From Chondrosia reniformis (taxonomy: Eukaryota; Porifera; Demospongiae; Chondrillida; Chondrillidae): a stretch of 64,000 nt of DNA. Both the position numbers and the translations under genes were made by a program. This document shows positions 49,863-62,400 of this stretch, in pieces. Under the pieces are notes generated by a model that was given only the letters and a program-made list of their open reading frames with translations, ran no database searches and was not told where the DNA came from. How positions within the stretch are numbered: the first letter of the stretch is position 1; every line of letters begins with the position of its first letter. The DNA is taken from the NCBI GenBank assembly GCA_947172415.1, contig OX359195.1, forward strand, positions 992,001 to 1,056,000, given 5' to 3'.

Positions 49863-51577
49863 ATGGCCGTAGCCGTAGACTTTAGACTAGGACTAGAACG
49901 GAACTTGGACATTGAGTACATGAACTACCGAGAAAGGTTAGTTTCTGTTATTAGTGAGGAGAATGAGGTGTTAGCGTTAGACAGAAAAGTGGGTTTACAG
50001 GTCAGAAATAGCGATAAGGCAAATGGGGTAATGTCTCAGACATTGTTACTTTTACAGTGACTTATCTTCTCTACAGGGATCACGCCGCGTGGTCCAAGTC
50101 TGCGAGCATATCAACAGCATCAAAGTTGAATTTACCTGACTACATTCGCGAAGACTTTACACTTCACGACCGTGACTTTGAGGCTGCATTGAACGGACGA
50201 GACAAGCAATATTACAATCTCTGTACCCTTTGTGAAAGTGCTGGGGTCCCTTTGACTGGTGAAGATGGGGAAGATGCGTCTCGTTTCATTAAACACTGCA
50301 CTGGTTCACGCGAATACAATTGTCATTCTGACAAAATTGTTAAGCAGTGGGAGGCTTTGCCAGATTTATTTTGTACTACAAAACAAAGACCTGATATATG
50401 GATCTTGGAGGGGGAAGACAGAAGAAATGTTGTCATACTCGTTGCCGAAGTACACTCAGGGAAAGGACCCAAAGGATATAGAGAAACATTAAATAAAGAG
50501 GTCATTGGACTTATGACACAGCTGCGTATGCTGCGATACCAGTACAACATTAATCAAGTGGTTGGGTTTGTATTTCCTAAGAGCAGTGAGCCCTTTTTTG
50601 TCACAAAGGTGACAGTGCGGTTTGAGGCACTCCGCTTTTACTATGCATTTCAAAGGGTATCATCTTGGAAAGAAGTGAAAGCAAGTGTTAAGGCGGGGTA
50701 CCAAGCCAACAAGGATGCTATTGGTCAACTTGGACCCTCTCTCAATCATATTCGTGCATATCCCATCAAACTAACAGAAGCAGAGCTTGGTGAACTTGGG
50801 AGAAAATTTAAGCTTGAGAAAGAAGTCACAATGGAACAACTACAATCCTGGAACTCCTTCATCTTGCATGCTGATATTGGAAAAATCTACAAATTCTGGC
50901 TTAATAAGGAAAATTATACAAACACTGCTTTGTTTACCTTAAAATTGCAACACGAGAAACCAAGAATAGATCGTCTGCTTTTGCATGAACAGGAACTTCC
51001 TGTTTTCAACCTCAGAATTCCATTCCTTCAATTTCCTGCAGCAATTCCGCCACTCAGCGCTAGTGAGGCCCAAAAGTGTCTTGTAGCCTTGTTGAGGAGT
51101 ACCAAAGAGGCAATTGATCAGCTTCATAGCTTTAATTATGCACACTTGGATATTCGCTTACCAAACATTTGTTTCAGGAATGATGGAGAAAAAGTATATG
51201 CAGTGTTGATTGATTTTGAACGTGTTACAAACAATATAGGGTCGGATGAAATTCCAAAATATCATAGCTGTTTGTACCGTTTTTTGGAGGGTTGCTTGAC
51301 TTGTGGACAGTGCGACTTTATGCAGCTAGGCTGGATGGCAGTGTGGATACTCCATTTCAACGATGCGCTTGCTGGCTATGATCCACACAATCTGGATACT
51401 GCATGGGAGAAAGGTCGTATTCCATCAAACACCAAAGAAGACCCATTTATAAAAGAGCTAGTGCAATATGGAAATTTTCTTGACCAGCATCTTGACAACA
51501 GCGAAGTATTCAGAGACAGCCAACAATCCCTTAAAGAAGTACTGAAGATACGTACAATAAGCAGGCAGTCAGTTTGA
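49863..51577 (+). CDS. REase-like plus divergent kinase fusion (Crinkler/CR-type)
   Basis: Exons 49863-49936 and 50077-51577 (donor GAAAG|gttagt, acceptor ctctacag) give 524 residues. An endonuclease-fold region is suggested by RPDIWIL (129-135) and VAEVHSG with Glu149-Val-His151, where the usual Lys is His. It continues into a helix (EVIGLMTQLRMLR). The C-terminal kinase-like domain has the catalytic loop HLDIRLPN (381-388) and LIDFE (DFG position, Asp404). Its nucleotide-binding lobe is poorly defined. This nuclease-kinase pairing is typical of Crinkler/CR proteins, which are known from oomycetes, fungi and some animals. The gene replaces the lost halves of NLR-3 and FNBP4-C. The large second exon and low intron count differ from its neighbours, consistent with recent arrival. 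Function in the host is unknown. Confidence 0.7.
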
Positions 51578-52850
51578 ACTTACTTTACAAAAAGATAACT
51601 GTTGACTTTATTAAGCTCACATGAACTCTCTCAAAATTGAAACAAACACAACATCTCTATATACATTGTAAATTTGAGTCTCTCTAAGAATGAAATGTTT
51701 ACAAATGATTCAGAATTGCATCACTAACATTTATAAATCATATAAATTTGAGTTTTTTTAACTATACTACTACACTGTTTAGTTTCCATGACAACAACAG
51801 ATTTCAGTTGAGATATATTCTTCTGTAACCTGTAGATCATACTCCATCTAGTTATAGACAATGAATCAGTAACACCAGTACATGTACTACGTAGTTTCAA
51901 TTTCACACACCTACCTCAGCAAGGTCTTCTGCATGGTGGTTGATTAAGACCCTTCTATTCTTTAATCTTTTCAAGCAAAGTCCTAGAGAATGGAAGCATC
52001 TTCAACAAACAAACATACCAACTTTCTATTCCTATAAACACATACAATGATATATACAATACATAATCTCATGATGTGAAAATTATAAGTACGTACAAGC
52101 ACTCACTTTCCATCATATATAGGTCCATGTGATATCCCATAGGGAGTGTAAGAGACAGTGGTGCCATTAATGGACACTTTGGAAGCTGTAAACGGACATT
52201 AATATCATACATACATATGTACGTATGTATATTACTATATACACTGCATTATTTAAGGTTGTCGTGAATTGTGACAAGTAAGGTTATAGAAGATCAGTCT
52301 CACCTTAGTTAGATCTATGTATCTGACAGCCATGCCATTTTAAGGCAGATTGGGGGCATTAACAACCAAACTGTTGTATATATTCAACCAATCACATGCT
52401 TACCAGCATGGCCATCCATACAAAACAATCACATAAGATCTCATTTTGAAAGGTAAAACATTTAAGTTGGAATTTGCAAAAATATTGAATGTCATTGTAA
52501 TAATGCAACAACTTATTAAGCAGAAAATGACACTGATAACAGGGTTTAACTCACCCCTAGTAACTGTATAGTTAAACAGTTGACGAGTATATGGGATTAT
52601 TCATTCTTTGTATAATTAATTATATGTATTACCATCATCGATGACGAAATAGTGTACGGCTAAATTACTATAGAATACAGACGTTATATTTGTTTGGCAT
52701 TCCACGCCGGCCAAGGCTTGGACGAAGCCTTGTAAGTGTCTTCTATATTTATATTACAAACTAAACTAACGATATATGCTGTTATTTGCATACAACAGGT
52801 GCTGTTGTCATAACGTGAATGCCTCGTAAAGCAACATACATGATTGACGT
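51578..52850. other. Segment between REase-kinase gene and unit-3 homology
   Basis: Not shared with other units. It includes a possible pair of minus-strand exons (about 51947-52016 and 52105-52182) and otherwise shows no supported gene. Unit-2-like sequence begins near 52850. Confidence 0.5.
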
Positions 52851-53976
52851 ACATGATTGTTTCCGTGGTTACCTAGCAACGGCCACCTCTACAAGTAGCC
52901 TCAAAGACCAGTAGTGCCCTTTGAAACATTTGAAATATTTCCTCATGAAGATCCAGTGGATGAAAGTGTGGCCATGTCTTGTGAGCGTACATAAATTTAG
53001 GTAGCACTAGAGGGTCACAAAGAGATGGAGAATCCGTAAATGTGTTTCTCTCACTCTACCAGACTCTGATTTTCAACATGAGAACACTTGTGGTTAAAGT
53101 ATCTAATTAATTTCTGGCAGCTTTCCCATAATCTAATTGGATTGCAACCCTGTCCCTATTACTGTACAGCTAGCATCATTCAATCACATCCAGTATTATA
53201 TAATTTAAAAAACTCATCATCCCAGGAGGGAATTGAGTTTCCACGTAATATTGAAGGAAAAGTATGGAAGCTAATGTTTTATTGTATTGGAGGTAGAGAA
53301 TCTAGATTGGCTATCCTTATATACGTACCTCTAGGTTGTACAATTTAAGAATGGTATTTAACTTAGGGCAAATGTCTCCCAAGCTGCACCCCTTGATATC
53401 ATTGTTAAGTCAGTGAGTGGATTGTCCTATTGTGTCATGTGACTGTCAGGTGACTGTTAATGTGACTGTCAGGTGACTCTCCATGGCTACATTGCTAAAA
53501 AGGACTAGTTTAGTAACTTGTGATGCCACCATTTTTATTTTAGTACATCATTATGATTGTTGTGGTTCCAATCACTTAGACCATCTTGTTTGGAATTTCC
53601 AGCAATCTTGTTTACTTTTGCCTGCTTTATGACCACCTGATTGAGTAATTGTTCATTTAATGTGAATGAAATATAGAAATGATTCTTTTCATGTTTGCTC
53701 TCCTCAGGCTATCAGCACACTGGAGTCTGACAATGCTCCACCCTCCTCCCCAGTCAGGGAGACCTCTGACGACAAGAGGGAGGAGAGGGAGGAGAGGGAC
53801 CACGTGAGAACTGAAGGAGAATCTACTGAAAACATTCCTGTTAATTCCAACCAAATGGAGGAATCCTCAAGGTACATATATGTACGTATATTATCAAAAA
53901 TATTGTAATTTTGCAGGACTTGCTCAAAAATCCATGTCTGTGGAAACAGCTATCCTTTTTAAAATAATTGTAATAT

Positions 53977-54053
53977 GTCTCTGTCTGTCCGTCTGTCCGT
54001 CTGTCTGTCTGTCTGTCTGTCCGTCCATCTGTCCGTCCGTCCCTCCGTCTGTC
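53977..54053. repeat. (GTCT/GTCC)n microsatellite, FNBP4-C intron
   Basis: Counterpart of the run at 29672-29762, with different length and composition. Confidence 0.9.
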
Positions 54054-54533
54054 TCTTAGTTCTTACATCTCATAATGAAACTGCCGGTTTTCTTGTAACT
54101 TTATTTTGTAGTCATGATGACTTTATTAAACCATCTGACGATTAATCACAAAATACAGAAATTGTTTGCTTATCTTTTAGAAAAAAAGTTGTGGTTGTCT
54201 TATATTAACTCTGTACACATACAGTGTAGTTGCTATCAGTTAGTATTTCATGCAAGAATCACAAAATATGCTGATACAGCAAATTTCTATACTAAACTGT
54301 ATACTAAGTTATCGGCAGGATATCTTATGGTATAACTATAATAAGAGGTCAAAGTGTCTCTTATTATAGTGTTATACAAAGGTTATGGAATATACATTGC
54401 CTTGGTTGGCCTAGCAACAGAGTGCATATATTATATATATATGATACAGTGGACCCTAGCTGTGAATATACTCTTTTTTAAGACCTTTTTCAGTAACTCT
54501 ATATAAAACTCACTTTACAATTGTATACTAAAC

Positions 54534-54952
54534 AAATGAATATTAAAATAGTTGTGGTTGGCATATCTTTATTACCTGTAGTCAAGATGAATATTAATAT
54601 AGTTGTTGTTGGCATATCTTTATTACCTGCAGTCAAGATGAATATTAATATAGTTGTGGTAGGCATATCTTTATTACCTGCAGTCAAGATGAATATTAAT
54701 ATAGTTGTGGTTGGCATATCTTTAACACCTGTAGTCAAGATGAATATTAATATAGTTGTGGTTGGCATATCTTTAACACCTGTAGTCAAGATGAATATTA
54801 ATATAGTTGTTGTTGGCATATCTTTATTACCTGTATATAGTCAAGATGAATATTAATATAGTTGTGGTTGGCATATCTTTATTACCTGCAGTCAAGATGA
54901 ATATTAATATAGTTGTGGTTGGTATATCTTTATTACCTGCAGTCAAGATGAA
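54534..54952 (+). repeat. Decoy 3' splice-site minisatellite, FNBP4-C (7 decoys)
   Basis: Same 51-bp unit as in copy B but about eight copies. Acceptors read cctgtag or cctgcag, and one carries an inserted tat. The real WW1 acceptor ends at 54942. The upstream copies all lead into TATTAA. The array is about twice as long as in copy B. Confidence 0.9.
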
Positions 54953-56989
54953 TGGCAGATGTGCACTGATCAAAACTCTGGCTATACCTATTACTGGAAT
55001 ACTGTCACTAACAATGTATCCTGGACACTCCCACAAGGGGTCACGCCCACCAACCTACAGGACAAGGACACTTCTAACATTGATATGAGTGTGAGTGAAG
55101 AGAACACTGGTGAAGTTGTGTATTGCCCAACCATCCTGGATGAGGCAGAGTCAGGTGTCCCCTCCCCCTCCCCATGCACGGCAGAGATACAGGAGGAGGC
55201 TGATCTCCAGGAGAATGTAGATCCTGAGGAAGTTGACAAGACTGGTACCACTCTGAAATTGGATATGCAAAATGGAAATGGCAATGAGGATTCAGAAGCC
55301 AATCAAGATGGAGTCAGTTTAGTGGGATATGTTCCTTCAGAATCAGACGAGTCGGACATTGATAACATGCTTGACAGTGCACTGGAGGCTATTCTGGAGG
55401 AGGGACCATGCAACGGAGACACACTGCCAGCCAGTCAGAAACGAATCACAGAAGCTGGTCCAGATAGTCCTTTAGCTAAAGAGACAAGAATAGCAGACAA
55501 TTTAGAAGATGAAGAAAGTGTTACTAGAGATGATAGCAATAAAGATGATGTTGATGGTATGGAAGTGGGTGTGACTGGTGATAAAGAGGGAGTGGCTAAC
55601 TTGAAGCCCAACAATGGAAGTAATCGGCCTCAACTGCAGATTGTTCGGAGGAGGAGAACTTGTGTAATCCCAATCTTAATAAGGTATGCATAGATAGTAC
55701 GCATTATGTTCGGATTCATAAGATTGCATAATTCTATATACATATGTACACTGTCTTTGAGATGGTTCGTCTTTTAGTCTTTTGAATGTCTACAGATGCA
55801 GTCAGTTCTTTTAGATTCAAATGTTTCAACCCTGGGGGTCTTCAGTCAGATTCCTAGCAACTGCTTCTTCGTGTTTTTCCTCTCTACTCTATTAGGAGAA
55901 TACAGAGCTCACTTGTAAAATGATTTTAAAGAGACTAGCCCTATTAGGAGCTGTTACCATGGGAACATATCCGCTTATTATAGAATTAATCAAAGTTGAG
56001 GTTTGTACATATATAATATATTGCACTGCTCTTCTCCACTATTGTCATCTAGCATCTCATTTTACAGGTCAGAGTCAATGATTGGAGAGAGGGGGTGTTA
56101 CCAACACAATATCTCTTGCAGAAATTAGAGGAAACTACCCTTGCCCTGAAAGAATATGAGACTCAAGTAGCTCCAACTGGATGGACTTTTGTTTGTGATA
56201 GGTGGGTGCTTTATGCATTTGGTATACCCACTTCAGATCACATGATAGTCACATGACATTTTAACTGACAAACTGTGCTGTAATAAATCTTTGAAACTAA
56301 GCCTCTGAAAGTGTGGCTTGCACTAGTCTCCCTAGAGACATAGTAACTTGTTCAGTACACCAGAGGGAAGTTTGATTATAGGGATTTCCTCATGGCAGAG
56401 CAAGTTTGATGTAGTCAGTTAGGAGGTGTGAGTTGCTATGGTAATGAATAATTCGGATTGTTATCTTCTAACATATGTACATTCATTTTACTGATCAAAG
56501 AATTATCTATATTTTCTTATTAAATTGTGTATCTAACATTTAAATATTTACATATATTCTATTTAGCTGCAATCATTGAACATTTCTATAGTCTTTTCAG
56601 TGCTTTTGTACTAAACTCTATTCAGCTCCTCTAGTGACACTATATCACTTCTTCCATTGTAATGTAGTGATTTTGAAAGGTATTACTACTATAATGCTGT
56701 CACTGATAAGGCTTCATGGGACTTTCCCTCTGATGACATCACAGAGGGCGGGGTCATAGGACAGGGAAGAGAAGCTAGTGAGGAACAGACTCCAATCAAA
56801 AGGCAGAAGAATGTACACTCCTCCCATTCAAGAGAGACCACACCTCCACCAGGTATATAAGCTATATCATGAACAAATTACGGACTTTCAGATCAAAAGC
56901 TGATCTTAGGCTCCGATGTCTCATCAGCGGAGTCTGGAGTTCTGAAATTTCACTTAATGGGAACCAGAGTCTTCCTGGTTTCTATTAAG

Positions 56990-57270
56990 GGAGCTACAGT
57001 TCCATCCATTAGCTCATTGAGCTCCTCAGGAGACATAAGGCAAAAACTCTTGTATCCTCTTCCAAAGTTCTCATTAGGTTTATATAGTTCCCTATAGACC
57101 TTTCAGATGTAGCATGTTGAAAAAATAAGATTATTCATATACATGTACGTGTATCATTTAACTAGAACTTTAAGAGGTGACCATAACAAGGAGGTGACTG
57201 GTCTATTCAGGTGACCTCTTTCACAGGATTTACTATAATTTCACCTTACCTACCTATAGCTACCTGCCAT
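56990..57270. other. Unit-3-specific insert in a FNBP4-C intron
   Basis: About 280 bases with no counterpart in units 1 and 2 replace the short spacer before the proline-rich exon. No ends or ORF are recognised. Confidence 0.6.
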
Positions 57271-57736
57271 GTAATGAACTTCTTATATACATACTGTAGG
57301 TGTTGAAGAATTAATTGCTCTGCCTACAGTTGAGGGGGTGTGGCAAGGTCCTCCTCCTCCCCCTCCCTTAGAAGAAGGGGAAATCCCTCCCTCTCCTCCA
57401 ACTCCCCCGTCTCCTCCTCCAGATGAAGAAGCAGAGAAAGATGAAACTGAGAGCGATCCTGAAGAATTTATAGTTAAAGCTGAGCCTCAAATTTATTATG
57501 GTCCAGTGGGTCCTCCCAGAAGATTGAGTGATGTAAGTCTACTCATGTGAACTGTACAGTACATATCACATAAACTGGTAACATAAAGAGGGATATTTTT
57601 GAGGATAGAAATTTTTGTGAACCTTTGAAAAGGTCCTCAGAATAAATGTGATTCTTATTTCACTGTTACTGAGAGTGAGAGCTAATCATGTGAAACTCAA
57701 GAAAAATGGCGGAGAAAATTTTCATGATTCATGATT

Positions 57737-58250
57737 TTGGGGAGTTGCACCTGATGTACTAGCTGTCACATAGTGTAATGAAAATTTCTATATTAATTCA
57801 ACTACTCTGTGAAACACATACGTACATTGTCATTGCTCAGAGTACCCCTATGTACTGACTAAACAATTATATGGCCAAGGGTTTTTATTTTAGAAGGATC
57901 TTTCTATAATAAAATAACCTTGATTGTCTGCATGCTTACAATAGAAATATATATATTTAATGTTAATCACTACACAATTAAAATTGCTGTATTGCCATGA
58001 TCATAACTGTGAAGTTCATTTCTTTTCATAAAAATATTGTATACATGAAGTAGTGATTAAAAGTGCTTAACCATTAATCTAAGTTTTACACTAGTGTATG
58101 AAAAGTATATACACTTAGGAGGAGTAAAATATTGACCATAACTTATTAACACTATACACTATAGCACTTTAATAATAAAATATTTTAAAATTGAAAGGTA
58201 TCCAAGGCTATTACAAACATTAAAAGTGTAAAAGACAGCTGCAGTGTAAA
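57737..58250. other. Unit-3-specific insert of about 510 bp in a FNBP4-C intron
   Basis: AT-rich sequence interrupts the homology between gattttgggg and gctaaactaaagatg seen in units 1 and 2. No terminal repeats are evident. Confidence 0.6.
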
Positions 58251-58896
58251 AGCTAAACTAAAGATGTCGCATAGTCCAATGAACTCCTCCCATATAAGGT
58301 GGCTAGAATCTAAGGATGCGGGGAAAACAAATAGTGTCAACGTCCCAATGTATGTGTCTGAAACATGAACACTCAAATGATCCATGTTCCTCACAGTACA
58401 AGGGTACATTTCAAACTATGGTCCAGGGTGATCACTTTAGAGGGATCTCTCTATACTGAAATGGACGTGTAACACCTGTAGGTGACCACTGAAGGTGCTG
58501 TGAGGTCAAGAGAAGGCAGTCCGAGTCTGGACAGTGATTCAGAACCAAAGAAGAAGAAATCAAAGAAGGTCTGCTACCGAGTAGTAGTCAATAGTGTTAC
58601 TTGTAAATGAATGATGCCCTACGTACTTCCTCTGCAGGTTAAAGTTAGTGTACAGGGAAGGAAAGGAAAGACCATCACATCACTCTTACAGAAGTGGTCT
58701 GGACTACATCAGAACTTGTTATAATATTTGTGTATCTTAAATTTAACATTGAAATATTTTCAATACATTTTGATCACGAGTCTACTGATATCATACGTAT
58801 ATATATGATGATGAGTTTTATCTATAATTCTCTAAAGTTACTAAGCAAGGACCAATGGTAGGCCATAAAAGGTATAAATAGACAACTACCTCTACA

Positions 58897-59306
58897 TGTG
58901 ACTGGTTGCTAGGAGACTGAGGGGAAATTAGAAGGTGGACTCCACCAATATGTGATTGGTTGCTAGGAGACTGAGGGGAAATTAGAAGGTAGACTCCACC
59001 CATATGTGACTGGTTGCTAGGAGACTGAGGGGAAATTAGAAGGTGGACTCCACCAATATGTGATTGGTTGCTAGGAGACTGAGGGGAAATTAGAAGGTAA
59101 ACTCCACCAATATGTGACTGGTTGCTAGGAGACTGAGGGGAAATTAGAAGGTGGACTCCACCCATATGTGACTGGTTGCTAGGAGACTGAGGGGAAATTA
59201 GAAGGTAAACTCCACCAATATGTGACTGGTTGCTAGGAGACTGAGGGGAAATTAGAAGGTGGACTCCACCCATGTGTGACTGGTTGCTAGGAGACTGAGG
59301 GGAAAA
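58897..59306. repeat. 54-bp minisatellite between FNBP4-C and NLR-4 (about 8 copies)
   Basis: Homologous to 12563-13025 and in the same tail-to-tail position. Units alternate between cacccatatgtgactgg and caccaatatgtgattgg types, suggesting higher-order (two-unit) amplification. Confidence 0.95.
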
Positions 59307-59452
59307 CTACTAAATAACAGACCTATATATCATTTCTCTTTACAAATGACTCTCTTCTCTGGTAATTATTGATATCTTATACAAAATAATTGTTTCAAAA
59401 AAAGGCTAATTGGTGACGAGTTCAAACAATAACAGAAGAATAACAATCTGTT

Positions 59453-62400
59453 TCACAAGTAATTATAATCATCTTCATACCCTGGAACAAAACGAGAACA
59501 TAAAGATTCACAATCACCAAATTGCTCTGGAACAAAAAGAGAAGAATTACATATTCACAAGTTACATAATATAATGTATTCCTATAAATAACACAGTCCA
59601 CACGTGACACTATTTGGATTGAAATTAGTAAATCTACTGTTAACCAAACTACCTATTACATGTACAAACAGATGATGAAAGACATTCACTTACCTAACTC
59701 AACAATGAGTCTCAATTTAATGTTGACTTTTCTTACATTATCAATCACTTCCTGTTTAGGAGCATATTCTTTGTATTCCTCATTCATCACCAGTTTCAAC
59801 TCTTTGAGATTCTGATTGGCTGCTGCTCCCTTTAGAATGCTCTCTGCAACATTCCTCCAGTTCATTACACTCCATTGACTATCCACTTCCAACCTCTCCA
59901 GTGTAGTGTTCTCCTTGACAGCTTGTTCAACTGATGTCAAGATATCTTCTTCAGTGACATCCTGGATATTCTGTACAAGTGTATCCAGAACAATTAAATA
60001 CATGTACTACAATATGAAGTGATTACCTAATCTAAAACACTCAGAGGCCATAGACTGGAACAAGCTAGTCAAATAAACCTAAACTTTGTAAATGTCTGTT
60101 TTAGTCCTGTAATATTTACTAGTGATAGGCAAATCAAGTATACCTCAAACTGATCTGTTTCAATCCTGATGGTGAGTTCTTTCAATGAAGTGTTGTCATG
60201 TAAACATCTAATAGCATTAGCAATGGCCCTCGGTGTGATTTTATAACACCATTCTCCCATATAGGGTTGACCAATTATAACAATCTTCAATCCACATTGT
60301 AGTAGTTTAAATACTTCCTTTCCTGTCAGTTGAAGGAACCAATCAGATTAAGTACATTAACACACTGCAAATATATACTTAATGCTTATGTAATAGTGAA
60401 ATGTTGCAGAAAGAGGCTATACATTGGCTACTAATCACTTGAAAGGGACACTAAACACAACCATTCTATTGAGATGACTGTATAGAGTACATGATCCTCA
60501 TAGTTGATGGAAACTATTAAGTCCATAGGCAATACATTCTGTACATAATGTTATAAAGCCTACCTTCAAAGTCACATCCCTTCAGATCACAACTTGTCAG
60601 AACAACTTCTTCCAATGAAGGATTCTGGATCATTCCCTTCAATATACTGGAGGTCAGTGTTTGATGTACACCAGCTCCCATGGTGACCTTCCTGAGTGTC
60701 CTGCACTGTCCAACTCCACATTCAACAAGATCAGTGAGACCTTCCTGTATACACCAGACATAACAGAGATGTGATATACACATGAGAATACACTATACAA
60801 AAGTGTCAACTGAAATATCACATCACAATTGAGTGGATATAACAATAAAATGTCTTCTGCTCAGAACAAGGTTAGCTGACATGATGTATACATTGTGTGG
60901 ATGGAATAACTACATGGAAATGAGACAGCACTTCCAGTCTATACATACCAGTTGATCTGAGAGAACAGTGAATGAGCAGAGCACTCTCTAATAATCAAAT
61001 GAATTGGACTGGTCAGAAGGATTGACCATTTGAACTAATTTGCACCACACAAGATACCTCTCTCTTCTCAAATGAACACTTTCACTGATAAACAATACAG
61101 TTATTACATAACTTTTGTATAAGAACATTATTTGGACCAACTATGGGATAGCCATAAGACTGCTACACATTATCAATTAAATAGGAGTAACAAAATGAAT
61201 CCTCTAAAGATAAGTTAGTTATGTCCATATACTTGAGAAGCAATACTAGTCAGTAGTTTCTGCACAGCCTTTCACAGATCTTGTCTACATACACTTGGAA
61301 CTCATTTCAGATACACATACAAGGGTTATATAGCTATGAGGAGATATAGTGTTAGGTGTGTATGGGCCAGAGTGGTGAATGGGGAGAGTGAAGTGGAGAA
61401 GATAATATTCTATCATCATCACACTCACTGGTAATGAAGTACTGTACAGATCAAACTCAAACTCTTCTATTTCATTGCTTCTTAGACTGTCAAACACTTC
61501 ACAACATTGTGGCACTCCTTCCATCCCCCAGAGACAAAGTGTCTTTAGTGAGTTCTTCTTCATACAACTCACAACACATGCTAGTAACTCTACACAATCA
61601 GCATCTACAAAAGTTACAAAATATACTATGTACAATCACACACCACCAGGTTATCAGGACTAGACCTCATATTGACAAGTTAACAAGTTATAACAACTTT
61701 ACTACAATATTCACCCAAAATGTATAAAAACATCCTTAAGAGATCAGTAGATTTGAGTATTTTGATAACAATACACTTACATGAGCATTTAGTAAAGGCA
61801 ACATTTACTTTCTTCATGTTTAGTTTGTCTTTGATACCAAACAAGAACACTTTCATCAAATTCACACTACACCACCAACCTAATGTCACATCTTCCAGAC
61901 TGGGGTGCCTCCTAATGCACTAGAGTATAAAGACATTGATGGATCACTCAAGAATAACAATATATACAAGTACTTATCTAAATAGAGAATTACTACACAT
62001 AAAGACATATCTCAACATTCACACTTAACACTGCACACAAGTGTCATACAGTGAGATCTCATGTGACCAGCAACCAACCACATGTAGTGATAACAGCTGA
62101 TTATAGAGTTGTCCCATAGCTGCATTCACTGGTTTGTGTCACATACATGATACACTATATAGCTGGATAGAATATGAACACATGTTTCTCGAATAAATAT
62201 AAAGTGACCACTGACCAAATACAATATTCACTATTAATAGACTAAATGTCCATAAAGATTCACTTTTCTCAACTATAATATTAGCTGTTCTGTATAGAGG
62301 TTTTACTGTTCTTTACACTTGTATGTATTCCACAACTCACATTGACACTAGCATCAATATCACCACCTATCCATTCACATTGTCTCATCTCCATGGTAAC

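Larger units (their letters stand above)
53708..58724 (+). pseudogene. FNBP4: FNBP4-C: lacks first exon, frameshifted
   Basis: Exons 53708-53871, 54943-55683, 55896-56000, 56068-56201, 56668-56852, 57300-57532, 58482-58568 and 58638-58724 correspond one-to-one with copy B. Three changes argue against full function. No counterpart of the first coding exon (24908-25131) exists. One A is missing in the acidic exon near 55640 (ctgcagattg against ctgcaagattg), so the reading turns into IVRRRRTC before the exon end. In the WW2 exon FVWD becomes FVCD. The proline tract is six bases shorter, and the C-terminus ends QNLL instead of QNN. Splice sites are intact, so it could still be transcribed. Confidence 0.78.

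Noticed and set aside
54534..54952. CRISPR array
   Set aside because: Repeats are contiguous with no unique spacers, and the context is eukaryotic intron.
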